From: Dryococelus australis
Lineage: Eukaryota; Arthropoda; Insecta; Phasmatodea; Phasmatidae
Assembly: GCA_029891345.1 (NCBI GenBank)
Contig: CM057009.1
Location: forward strand, 86,661,916-86,725,915
DNA: 64,000 nucleotides
Reading direction: 5' to 3'
The notes below the pieces were generated by a model, which did not search any database, was not told the origin of the DNA, and saw only the letters and a list, made by a program, of their open reading frames with translations. A program made the position numbers and the translations under genes. This document shows, one piece after another, positions 32,698 to 43,845 of this stretch (positions are counted from its first letter, which is position 1; every line of letters begins with the position of its first letter).

Positions 32698-33212
32698 TAT
32701 ATATATATATATATATATAATACAAGATCTGAAAAAGAAAATATTTAAATCACTAGTTTATCATTAGTTTTGTTTTTAATCATTAGCACAATAAAAAAAA
32801 ACTAGATTTATTACCATGGAGAACATAAGAGAATCAAATTAAACTAGCTTATGTCTAAAAATTATCAAAAGAAATAAATAATCTTTAGGGATTACAGTCG
32901 ACTCGCGAGCTGTCGTTATTTAGGGGACTGCAAAAAAATGTCCATGTATGCGGGATATATATATATATATATATAAAATACAAGATCTGAAAAAGAAAAT
33001 ATTTAAATCACTAGTTTATCATTAATTTTGTTTTTAATCATTAGCACAATAAAAAAAACTAGATTTATTACCATGGAGAATATAAGAGAATCAAATTAAA
33101 CTAGCTTATGTCTAAAAATTATCAAAAGAAATAAATAATCTTTAGGGATTACAGTCGACTCGCGAGCTGTCGTTATTTAGGGGACTGCAAAAAAATGTCC
33201 ATGTATGCGGGA
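32698..33212 (+). repeat. Tandem duplication (about 257-bp period) at TA arrays
   Basis: The segment from 'acaagatctgaaaaag' to 'catgtatgcggga' (about 32722-32955) is repeated at about 32978-33212 with few differences. Each copy is preceded by a (TA)n run, at 32696-32719 and 32955-32974. The duplicated unit includes the first 60 bases of the TIR element that starts at 33152, so the duplication happened after that element inserted. Slippage or unequal exchange between the TA arrays is the likely cause. Confidence 0.85.
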
Positions 33213-34947
33213 TTTCAGTAGATGCTTTCTGACATGTTCATCACTAAAATACAACTTCTAACCTTATCAAACTTTATGTTGAGTATAGTAAGAGCTGTAC
33301 ATATCTGTGAATACAATTTAGCTCATAAACACAATAAAAATGGGAATTTTAGAAAAAAATTTTATAAAAATAATTCACTAAAAAACATTTCACCTAAACT
33401 TGTTTAAATTTTTAAAAAATTATTTCTCAAAATACTATGTATAATTGATTGTAATGTGATACTTGTAATCTGATACCAAATGCAAGATGACCTAATACTT
33501 TCAAACACTCTAAAAATGAAAATAATATGACACTGAATATAAGTCAAATTTTGAATGTCCACACACACACTCTTTCAGCTAAGGGGATGCGGAGAAGTTA
33601 CCAATCAGCCAATGAGTACACGGAGGCTGAGGGGGTGGGAGGGTTGGCGGCAGGAGGATTACCGCTCCACATCACTAATTTTAGCTGAGTGCCAACATCT
33701 TGTGCATATGACGAATGTCTGTCTTTTAAAGTAATTAATTATATTTTACTGCAAAGAAAACTTGTAATTTTGAGACAAAAATGAATAAATAAGGTCATTA
33801 TAATTTATTTATTCACTGTCTAATAATTAATAATGCAAAACCACGTCCTCTGATTTTCCCTGTCGTAAGTTACACTGCACTCGGCTCATTGTTTACCTAC
33901 CCATTATTAGACTGCAAATGGTGTCTAATAGGTCCTTACCTTTTATCAGTTTGTTCAAAAGACGCGTGTGTATTGAAATAAATTAATATATATCTTCCGA
34001 TTTCCCGTAGAAGTTACTGAAAATGAATTTTACACTTATAATTCAAGTCGCCTCTATGTTCAAACAATTTTTGGTGACAAGTGGAGTTAATTATATGCTT
34101 CTGGGCATATAATTTTATTCGCAAAGATGCTGCCCCTTGAGTTAAATAAATAATATCCTCTAAAATATTTTTAATTTTATGGCAGATATAATATAACACT
34201 AACCTTATGGGAAAAAACCTTCTTTAATCACAAAAGAAAACATTGTTTCAAATAATAATTCCTCATTAAAATCTTTTGGGTAATATTTTCAGGCAAAACC
34301 ATTTTCTTTGAAATACAAGTGATAATAGGTGCAATTATTTTGAGTGACGCATCATCTTGATAAAATTTCAATGTTCGCCAGGCACACTTCGTTTTCTTTG
34401 CTGCCGGCATGTGAAGGCAAGCGGACGTGGCCGAGAGACTTGCTTTTTTATTTTGCTAGACACCAACTTCCCCCCTCAACGGCAAGGCATGTGAGTGGAG
34501 GAAGGATGGTGCGCTGTTGAGAGAGACAGAAGAAGGGTGAGAGAGAGAACGCTAGATTGCCATGCTCGTTGCTATAGGTAACCACTTCCCCTATAGGAGG
34601 CATGTAGGGGAAGTAGCAAGCCAGACTCGCTCAGCGCACCATGCTGCAGTGTCAACAGACGTGTTGGGAAGACAAGACACCATACAGCGCGCTGCAGGGC
34701 AATTATAAATGATGGTGGGCGTGACGTATTTCACATACAGTTACTAGACGTTTGCATAAACAACTAGCTTAAAAAGATAGTTGCGGGAAATGTTAGGTGA
34801 ATGGACCCGATCGATGCTCCATGCGATAAATGATACAATCAGTTTATCGTAACATTATTTACATAGGTATTTCGCCAGACCCACTAATAATTGTTAGTCG
34901 ATGCAGTTTATCGATTCATGCAATAACAATACATCAAGAGTCAACTG
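33152..34947. mobile_element. Pogo/Tigger-like DNA transposon, 1.8 kb
   Basis: Left end CAGTCGACTCGCGAG and right end, reversed, CAGTTGACTCTTGATG match in the terminal part, and TA flanks both ends (33150-33151, 34948-34949). A block near 33967-34060 (with 'aatgaattttacacttataa') resembles 52330-52430 of another TIR element here ('aaatggattttacactcataa'), so the two are related. No transposase was recognised. The GC-richer part at 34390-34700 is non-coding. Confidence 0.55.
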
Positions 34948-35603
34948 TACTATCCCTACTTTTCCAAAAAGGATTAAACCTTTGAAGGGATATCAGCATT
35001 GGAGGTTAAGTTAACTGAAACACCAGTATAGGCCTCGACAAAACAAAAATAAATAAATTATGATCTATAGGAATACCTGATTCAGTTTCACCAGGTATAA
35101 ACTTGTCTCAGCTTCATTCTAAATTTAAAACAAGTTTCCTATATCCTTTGATTGGCCAGATATTTTCAAGAAAATGGCACTTAAAGGATTAATAAATATT
35201 CAAAGACTAACCCTACGCGGTTTTAGATTCCAAACAAAACATAAACTGAAAAATACGGAGTACCAGCCTTTGCAAATTTACCTACAAAAACTCATAACTG
35301 TAAAAAAAAATTGTAACTAAGACTTAACACACCTATGCTTCAGCGTCAATTCTACACTTTACGACTTGAACTTATTACTATTGGCTCTTAAATATAACGT
35401 CTTACCTGAAAACAAGAAGAAATGATCTAGCTTCTCTCTTGTCTCTCCCCCAGGCGACTCCCTCATCGACTAAGACCTACAACTACCTCTAACCAGAAAT
35501 ATTTATAAGATTGGCCTGGAGCCATTCTTCCTGAATTCAGGAAGGAATTTCCCCCGCCACGTCTGACCTTTTTATATGTTATTAGTCATGCTACCGGCCT
35601 CAG

Positions 35604-35694
35604 CCAATCAGAGAGCATGGTTTTCCCCTAGCAACAACAGGTCGGCAAAAATTCTAGCCGCGACCGTCCCTTCTCCCCTCAGCAGCCTATAAAA
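35604..35694 (+). promoter_or_regulatory. CCAAT box and TATA box
   Basis: CCAAT at 35604-35608 and TATAAAA at 35688-35694 lie 84 bases apart in a GC-richer segment (35440-35800), a normal RNA polymerase II arrangement. No convincing coding frame follows, so this could be the U3 promoter of an unrecognised LTR or a host promoter. On the minus strand a donor-like CAG|GTAAGA is visible near 35405-35415. Confidence 0.35.
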
Positions 35695-36109
35695 ACTCTG
35701 CAGTACAAGCATGTCGCCTTCCCCTCACCCTTGGTGACACTACCAATCTTGCAGCTCCTAAAACACAAAGTGTTTTCTGCAGCAGCCCCGGACCTTACTA
35801 AGCTAACATCCGGTACAGAAAAAACTGGAATACTTCTCTAAGGAATTTTGTTACTAAAAGATAAACTATGTTTTACCACGAGAATTCAATAAATCATGAA
35901 AAAAAATGAAATCCTGCAGCTCAGCAAAATACAACACAGCAGTCTGCTTCCAGAATACTCGACTGCAGATGTCGTGGAACAAAATGGAAAATTCTTTCAT
36001 AAACAACCAGCTACAAGCCATATCCCTAATTCCTCAAAAAATAACTGTAGTAATGCGTCCCATCTTGACAAAAAATTACGGACATTCTAACAACAAAATA
36101 AAATAAAAT

Positions 36110-38200
36110 ACATCCTAACAAAAGAATAAATAAATTTGTCTCACCAAAAAAATATAATTCAATTTTTTTTACCCGAAAACTCAACCTCATAACAATATGT
36201 TTTATCTTACCTTCTATCATAGGCATTAAGAAAATAGTAGTACTTTTTTACAAATGCATAAAGAACAACATTGAGATCCCTTGTAATTGAAGTAATCACA
36301 TTATTGTTTGAAGGAACTTGACCCACTGAGGAATGCCATCTAACTAATAAGCCTAATTGCCACTGTCACACCTTGCTGAGATCCCTCCTACCACAACTAC
36401 AGATGAGTGAAGGAACAGTCAGGTGATGGATTGCAGCTAATCAAATGTGGATACTGTCTGCCCAACCTCTAGTTGACTTTTGCAACCCATCCTGGCTTGG
36501 TTACCACCTCTTCTTGCATTCAGCCAGCTTTCGCAGCCACTGTAGAGTGGGGGTAAGAAGAAGCAGTGTATCACCCATGCGCACCATCGACACTTGTGAC
36601 ATCTGCCGCGCAATTATATATTCAATTACAAAACCATAAAATACCAGTTTTTCTTAATCCATCACAACTCGTTAACAAGCACTGTGATTCTCCACTACTT
36701 CCACCACTAGCCAACCATCCATTAGTGATGAGCAGTACTTATCCATAAAGAGACAATTTTACTGTGGTGTTTTTAGGCAATGCTTGTCATGCCGCCCACA
36801 TACTAAAAGTTTGTTAAGTTAGCTGGTTGCAAGATTAGGAATAACTATTAGTGACATGGGTGGGACCCCTCATAGTATTGGGTCAGACCCAGCTTGGCAC
36901 TTGTAGACTCATGATAGGTAGAGCTTCCCACAGGAGAGCTTTGACAATTGTGAATAAACCTTTCAGTACTTTATTCCAGAGTTTCTGACTACTTATTGAA
37001 GAGAGAACATCTCTACATGTTAATTTACAATTATTCTCTGCCCTAATTAACCCTGATCTAAACCTACCACGTCCACAGGAACTTCTTTGCAAATAATAGG
37101 AAGGAACCGGACGCACACTTCTAGGCAGAAAAAAAAAATTCCTGCAGCCGGCAGTTGTGCCTCAAGGGGAGGATCACTGTTACATCTTGATGCCTAGCAT
37201 TGTGGATATTGTGCTTGTCTTGGTTGGACCAGAGTGCTTCAGACACAACAGTCAAGCATGGTACCAGGAAATCATCTCTAGGTAACACCCAAGATAATTC
37301 TGAGTCATTGTCACCACCACAAACAATTCAATGTGTCACTGTGATTCACAGCCAATTATTGTAATTATAGGGCTAGTGTGAGTAACTGGGATCCTGGTGC
37401 ATAGGTCTACAGGAAAAGCCTAGACACTGAGTCTACTTGTCAACCTTCGTACTATCCACCACACTTCTTTGCCGGTTGCAAAGGTCCGGAGGATGGCAAA
37501 GTGTCTACCTGATCCTGATCTTCCACTGCGGAATAATTCTACACTTCTGCATTGCCACTGAGAGATCTCTGTATTGTGTCAGACCCTGCCCTTACCTATG
37601 CTGTTCTCCAAGTGAGGAGGAGAAAGGAAGGGCAAAGTATCTGCGGTCCAATAAACCTGCAAGCTAACCAAAGTCGAACTTAGTTGCCAGCCTAACCTAA
37701 AAGGAGGCCCAGAATTGAATTCCGGCAAGGCGCTAGTAGCCCACACAGAAAGGGAATAAATTTAATGCTGCCACTGACACATAACTCAGCAGTCATGAAG
37801 TTGATTTGGTACCCAATATGGGCCTAGCGGTACTTGCATATACAAGAGACACAGGACTGGACTACACCAACCATGAGACCAAAGTTGTACTGCTCCCGAG
37901 ACAGATTCAGTGACTTCGAGGAATCACCACTTCCGTGGTACCAAATTCCCCTACTAATTAGGACAAGAATTAAATTTCAAATGAAGTATTGGCCAAAGAG
38001 GAAGACAAGAGGCTCCACGGATAAGAGCCATATTGACCCTGATGTATAGCAGTGCAGTGCTCTGCTGTGTGAAGGAACCAGACTCTACATGGAGAATGTG
38101 TACATTATGTATCTGCCGACACCATTGTGTGTGTATTGTCTGGCAGGACGAATAGTCACGCGTAGAGAGCCTGGAGTAGTGTGAGCGAGTACTTCCCATG
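36110..38200. other. No gene recognised
   Basis: Mixed-composition DNA with short frames on both strands and no family motif. Composition is GC-richer than the TE blocks nearby, and it may be the non-coding part of an unrecognised LTR element or host sequence. Confidence 0.45.
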
Positions 38201-38249
38201 GTACAATATGCAAGAGTGACACAAGTGCCATGTGAAAAATTTGACGTTA

Positions 38250-38480
38250 TGTCATGTCCCCCTCTCCCACCGCCCTTCAGGCTGTTGGTGTACCCCCTCC
38301 ACCTCTCCCCTCTGTGTACTGTGGTTGGTCACCTCCTCCCTCTCCCCCGCCCTGGGTTGTATGCTATGATTGGCTGTTGGTTGTGGATGGAGCTACCCCT
38401 TCCTTCAGATGGCTTTCCCCTCCTATCCCCTCGTTCCTCTGGAGGTTTACTGTGATTGGCCAATTGGTTGTTGGAGCAAG
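38250..38480. promoter_or_regulatory. Pyrimidine-rich block with repeated ATTGG boxes
   Basis: Inverted CCAAT motifs recur roughly every 60-100 bases (for example 'ctatgattggct' near 38360 and 'tgtgattggcca' near 38450) within C/T-rich sequence. The overlapping open frames on both strands are composition artefacts. It may be promoter DNA of an LTR or host gene. Confidence 0.3.
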
Positions 38481-38711
38481 AAAGACACAAGGAACATTTT
38501 AGGAGGATTGATGTTGCCTCTTCGGTGTCTAGCGAACGACTGAGCTCTGGTGTAGAGTGAGGGGAAGGAGGAGGGGGTCCGGAGCTGCAGAGGTGTTGCT
38601 TCTTCTGTGCCTGGCTAGGAACTGAGCTCTGACGAAGTGGGGAGCAGCATATGTGTTGACTCTTTGGCGTCCAACAAGCAATGAGGTAGGGTGGTAAATT
38701 GTGCAATTAAA

Positions 38712-38862
38712 GCAATTGAATAATGACTGTTATAAATCTAGCATTTAAATAATAATGAATTGAATACTGACTGTTACAATTGAATAATAATGAATTGAAT
38801 AATGACTGTTACAAATGAAGTACAGAGCAATTAATTAAATGAATTAAATTAAATTGAATTAT
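38712..38862. repeat. AT-rich minisatellite-like repeat
   Basis: Irregular copies of 'attgaataatgactgttacaa' and 'taataatgaattgaat' recur several times. Simple tandem expansion; no coding meaning. Confidence 0.6.
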
Positions 38863-38869
38863 TAGCAAT

Positions 38870-39667
38870 TGAAATCAATAAATATTGAGATAATTATTAG
38901 AGTAATTGCACGAGTACAGAGACTAATGACACAGTAAGTATGCTTGGTAAGACCCTAATTGCATGTCCGCACCCTAGCAATCCCCATTGCAGACGGAACT
39001 CAGATTGTATTTGTCATTAATTATTAACCCCAATGACAGCCCAACCATAATTAGCAGCCAAACCACAGACAACCCACGGTTTACCATCCAAGCGAAGTCC
39101 CCAGCCGGCCCGTGTTACCCTGGCCACCGAAGGTTCCATCACCTGCTTTATCTAGTGTTTCAAATTGTAAGTAAAGTGCGTGAATTTTCAGTAAAGTATT
39201 ATTTGTATTTTGTGTGATTTTACATCTTATTATTTGAATAAAGACTATTTCATATGATCAATCATGTTTTCCACCATTTCAGTAAAGCATTTTTTTATTC
39301 TGTAATTCTACATCTTACAATATTTCCCACCTTTTGTAAGCAAAGACTCATCATTTTATATAAAAACTGTTCTTTCGTGTTTTCCACATTTAAATATTTC
39401 ATGTAATTGTATATTATAGTAAATGATGGTCTTGTTGTAGTGTGCAGATACAGCGCAAGTCAAAATATGCTGTCATTAGGTAGCCATTTATATGCTGCTA
39501 TGTAGCACATAGAGTTTGTAACTCTGCTGGCCACCACTAGTCTGCGCCAGGTCCCAGCACACATCTCCACCAGGCCACGCACTGGTACTCCAGCTGCCCT
39601 CTCGCTCCAACACAACAGACACACGCGAATGTAAACTAGCAATTTAAACTGAATAATTAAATAATCG
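38870..39667. other. No gene recognised
   Basis: Sequence between the minisatellite and gypsy B, with no motif in any frame. The part at 38985-39220 has lower AT content but no splice-bounded frame that I can support. Confidence 0.4.
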
Positions 39668-39805
39668 TGGACACATGCCACCCACGACAGATTAGATAGG
39701 AGAAAGACAGAACAAGAACAGTGGAAAAAGAAGTAGGAAAATTCAGAGCATAGGTCGTACCAGCTTTCCTGAAAACTACTGGTAGCAGACATCACCCTTT
39801 ATGCC
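39668..39805 (-). mobile_element. Gypsy B 3' fragment (family block)
   Basis: Matches the right ends of the long 3' regions of gypsy A (about 8920-9056) and C (about 60270-60404), including 'gacacatgccacccac', 'gtggaaaaagaagtagg' and 'gctttcctgaaaactact'. The similarity starts abruptly at 39668, so the element is truncated there and has no 3' LTR. Confidence 0.75.
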
Positions 39806-40391
39806 TTACCTGACAGAAATACTCTTCCTAAAACATGACTATAGAATATGAATATACAAACAGGTACATATCTTTTGTAAGCACAAAATAATTGAAACAC
39901 TATTTCTACAGTTACATGTTCGCTAGTCTCCTACATGAATACACTGACATGTATATAACCTTTTGAGAATACATTAAAATAAACTTTATTTCATATAAAT
40001 AATTTTTATGAAATAATCATCTACTGGCTAGCACAAAATAATTTCACTCACCTTAATAATGTATTACCTATTGTCTATCCCCCCCCCTCCCTCAAAAAAA
40101 TGATTGTTATTATTTCACTTTATACTATCATCCTGTAGGTATACAACATAACACTACTTTCTGTTCATCTCATCTACTTATTTTAACAAAATACATATTA
40201 AAATTAAACACCTTAACCCATAATTATGATCTTACTGTAGCATAAAATTACTAACAAACAGTACCATAAAAATACTAAACTATGCCAGGAAATGTAGGCT
40301 ACACAAATAAACTTCTAATTAACCTAAATTGCAGTCTACCTGCCTTTCAGTACTTATTTTGTTCCTTTTCTTCCTCCACAACATTCTCACA

Positions 40392-40730
40392 CTACCTCTC
40401 CAGTTCCATTCCTCCTTTCTCACAACCTTCCTTCCACTGCAGGCTACTTTCCAACTCTACTTTTCCCCACTGTCTTAAATTTAGCCCCCTTAAATCTATC
40501 CCCTTTTTCCTCTCTTTTTCCCTCATCACTGGTTTAACTTTATGTTTAAATCTTTTCTTATGCCTTACAAACTTCTTTCTGAATGATTTATCACAACAAA
40601 CCACTCTAGAGTACCCCCCACTTTCACAAGAATCTTGTACTACTTGTAGTGTATTCTCATTAACCTCTAACTGGGGTAATACAGCATCTGATTCAAATTG
40701 CATACTAAATTTATTATAAACATGTTTCAC
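40392..40730 (-). pseudogene. Lys/Arg-rich ORF of gypsy B
   Basis: 112 residues, with 'DSCESGGYSRVVCCDKSF' then 'FVRHKKRFKHKVKPVMREKE'. It is the counterpart of the basic ORF at 10845-11153 in gypsy A. It begins next to a 17-base C-run (40732-40748). Possibly the basic nucleic-acid-binding end of gag; inferred. Confidence 0.45.
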
Positions 40731-40962
40731 ACCCCCCCCCCCCCCCCCGACCTGAACTTTCCTTTCATTTACTACATTTTCCTATAACACATTTAATTCT
40801 GAAAAAGTCTGTATACTACTTTCAAAATCATCAGCTTGCCTCAGCAATTGATATTAATTTACAGGGATTTGGTAACCTAAAACCTTGCTACTTTCAATAT
40901 TATATTCTACACCATCCTTGTCACAATCTGTAAGAAGTTACATTTCTACTTTTTGTATTAAC

Positions 40963-41717
40963 CTATTTCCTTACATCATTGCAATCAGTAATAATATTAA
41001 CCGCTTTGTTTACATTATTACCATCAGTAATTTCAATCTTATTTTGGAAAATATCATCCAATTTTTTACTGTCATTACTTGGGGCATTTAAAATGGTTAC
41101 CTTTGTTCCACATTCCTGTCTAACCTTATTCACTTTGCCATTGACATTTAATTCTAATCTCAGTTGTACCATATCTTCAGTAGCATTGTCTATTGCATTT
41201 ATTTTCGTGTCACATTTTTCTGTAAATTCTAATTTCCTTTTATCAAATTTTCCTGAGAACTGTTCAAAATCAATTTTCATTTTGTTTCTAAATTTACGAA
41301 ACTCATTATGAAATTCATTTTGTTGCACCATAAAGTCGTGAAATTCTGCTTTTTATTGCACCTTAAATCCCTGCAATTCATTTTTCAACAAGTTTTTGAG
41401 CTCTATTTTTAATTTCTAAAATTCTACTTTTTGTTGTAGCCTAAATTCCTGAAACTCATTTTTCTGTTTTTTCAAATTTTTCTGTTAGCTGTTGAAAATT
41501 ATTGTTTCGTTAACAGTCATAAGATCAGGCTTATGTCTATTTGATCCCTGATTTCCATTGTTTCTGTTCTTTGAGTTCTCCCTTCGGTATTACCCAGTCC
41601 TGAACCAAAAGGGCACTTTTCTACATTAGATACATTTAAAAATTCTGTTTCTTGGTCATTCTCAATCCCTAAAAATTCATCTCCCTCACTTACTAGTTCT
41701 TCCCCTCTGTCAGTCAT
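40963..41717 (-). pseudogene. gag: Gypsy B gag, coiled-coil part
   Basis: Two frames. 41517-41717 starts 'MTDRGEELVSEGDEFLGIE', acidic. 40963-41331 has 'EFHNEFRKFRNKMKIDFEQF' heptads and 'NAPSNDSKKLDDIFQNKIEI'. A stop-rich stretch of more heptad sequence joins them (41340-41516). The block order equals gypsy A. No capsid-type G-x-A-x-x-W core and no zinc knuckle are seen, and the element has no pol at all. Confidence 0.55.
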
Positions 41718-42232
41718 TCTGAATGATACTGTATAAGTACAACTAATTTGCTAGTGCCTATCTAAAACAAAATGTTATAACATAAAAAACAAAACAACAC
41801 AAAAAAACCAGACCTTTGATTTAACCAAGAATGAAGTTAAACAAAATATTATCACCATAACCTCTACATAACAATTTAAAAAAATTAATTGTGATGAATT
41901 TACTTGGTCTGAAGGTTTCATGACTGCTGACTGTTGACTTCATTAATGATTTCTGCTGACGAATGAATAAATACCAGTTTGTACACTATTGCTTGTGGTT
42001 TTATGTTGTCGTGATGATCCTTTGTAGCTCTCTTGAATACTGGAATGGAATGCTGTACTCTGGAACCTTGAACGCTTTGATGGAACTATGCTGCTTCGCT
42101 AGCCGTTCACCTCTCGTAATTAATGTTATTCTGCTACTGTTGTGTTGAACTGGCCCCCAAATAAATTCAGTCCTCAATAACTAAACTTCTCAGGCATGTT
42201 GAAAATTTGTGCTATGCGGTGGTCTCCATAAA

Positions 42233-42975
42233 TGTAATGTGGCAAAGGCTAGTTAACAGCCCCGCTGCAGACGCAGTCTGGGTTCACTCAGCTGGTCAAG
42301 CATGAGACGCAATGGTGCCAGTTTTAAATAACAAGAAATGAAAGTCCCGTCTTGGAAAAGTTACTCAGTTGTATTGAATGTTAAAAACCGACACTTTCAT
42401 AATCTTCAAACAATTCACATTCAAGAGCAGTATCGACGAGACAAATTTGAAACAGTGCTGCAGTAGTACTTAGATGATGTGTCACTCGCACTCGCATTGC
42501 GAGACACTTCTTTCTTGCAGCATGGTTGGTAGTACATATGCTACAAAGCCCAGGGCACTTTCTACTATGCTCGGCACATGTCGCTATTCCCTCTCCTAGC
42601 AAAAAAAAACTAAAAATATAAATTCCTGGAGCTTGCCTCCTTCTATTGGCTAAACGAACTACGTTGCAGCAAACTCAAAGAAGGTTTAGAACTAATACTG
42701 CTTACTATCGGGAAACAGCAAAAGAATTTGGAAAAAACTTATCTCAAACTGATGCAACCTGAACTGCGTCTTCAAAACTCAGAAAAGCAAATGTACCACT
42801 GATAACCACTCAAATACGGCCCTGAACTTACAAACACTTATAAGCTATTCTCACTCCACGTGGCACCAAAGAAAAATTTAAGAGTGTTACACTCACAAAC
42901 AAAAGAAACTGGGAAGTTAACCAAAAATCCAATTTAAAAATTATTATAAAAATTATTTTAAAATGCATAACTGTA
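42233..42975 (-). mobile_element. 5' LTR of gypsy element B
   Basis: Starts TGTAATGTGGCAAAGG and can be aligned with the A LTRs through 'aaattcctggagct', 'ttctattggctaaacg', 'tgcagcaaactc' and 'ccacgtggcaccaaagaaaaattta'. On the gag side the sequence 'aacttctcaggcatgttg' also occurs beside the A 5' LTR. At about 42975 it abuts the RT remnant of gypsy D on the same strand, so B lies within or against D. Confidence 0.65.
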
Positions 42976-43690
42976 AACTCACCTATGTTCAGTTTTTCTA
43001 AAACACTTTGAATGTGGGCCAGATGTTCTTCAAAAATATTTGGAAATACCAATATATCATCTGAAAATATATCCTCAAAATTATACCTGGTATTCCTTTA
43101 ATAGCACTGCCAGAATTCATGACAAACACTATTCCCCAAAACTTACCCCAAATCTTTCTCTATTCCATTCAAAATGTCCGTATGGGGGAACAAAATCAGT
43201 ATTACTGTATTCGTCCAAACAACATTGGTGAAAAGCACAATTGAAATATATAAAAAGGTAAAATATATTGTTTGAGCAAAAAATAGGAATATAAAATTCA
43301 ATATTTGGTATAGGAAATGGATAAACCATAGTTCTCTTTTTAAGAGACAATAGTCAAACACCAAACTGAATTTACTGGGCTCCTTTTTCTTAATTAAAAA
43401 TGCAGGGGAAGCATACAGTGATAAACTACAACGTATTAATACATATTTTTTGTAAATCTCTAGTAAAGACTTTAAATGCATTAAATTTAGGGGGTGAACA
43501 CTGATAAGGTTTGCAACAGAAAGGCTCTTCTTTAGTAAGATAACATTTCACATTTACCTAGCTTCTCTGTCAAAACATTTTTATATTGATCAGTTAGTTG
43601 TTCCAATGTTAATTTCTGATGAATATCAAGGTCTTTCCCATGATTTCCTACCCCAATACAGATTTCCCTCTCTTGCCTACCTACACTTCC
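42976..43690 (-). pseudogene. pol: Gypsy D reverse transcriptase fragment
   Basis: Right to left: 'HQKLTLEQLTDQYKNVLTEK' (RT lead-in), 'SPAFLIKKKEPSKFSLVFDY' (palm motif with LVFDY), then after a frame change 'CAFHQCCLDEYSNTDFVPPY' and 'GHFEWNRERFG' (the T-A-F-x-x-P-x-G-x-x-E-W-x-x-x-P-F-G motif). Near 43050 it reads 'FSDDILVFPNIFEEHLAHIQ', retaining the Asp pair of the Y/F-x-D-D box. It ends at the LTR of gypsy B. Frame breaks and stops make it inactive. Confidence 0.85.
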
Positions 43691-43699
43691 GGCCATGCA

Positions 43700-43840
43700 T
43701 ACTAAAATGTTAATATATTTTCTTTACAATGTGAAATTGATCTCATTTCTCCAAAGAATTAAGTCCAAGCACAACATCACAAATCAGATTTGGCACAACC
43801 CAAAACTTAAGACTCCCCGAAAATTTTGCTATTTTATAAT
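43700..43840 (-). pseudogene. pol: Gypsy D protease, C-terminal part
   Basis: Minus-strand 'KFWVVPNLICDVVLGLNSLE' is the conserved end of gypsy aspartic protease (V-x-P-x-L-x-x-D-x-V-L-G). It is separated from the N-terminal part (DTGA at about 45575) by the Helentron at 43846-45441. Confidence 0.8.
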
Positions 43841-43845
43841 GCAAC

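Noticed and set aside
38198..38706. Overlapping long frames on both strands
   Set aside because: Explained by C/T-rich composition; no conserved sequence or splice context.
40732..40748. Long C-run (also G/C-runs near 23549, 53790 and 62826) as a functional signal
   Set aside because: Homopolymer runs are common in decayed DNA and in sequencing error; no evidence of function beyond frame disruption.
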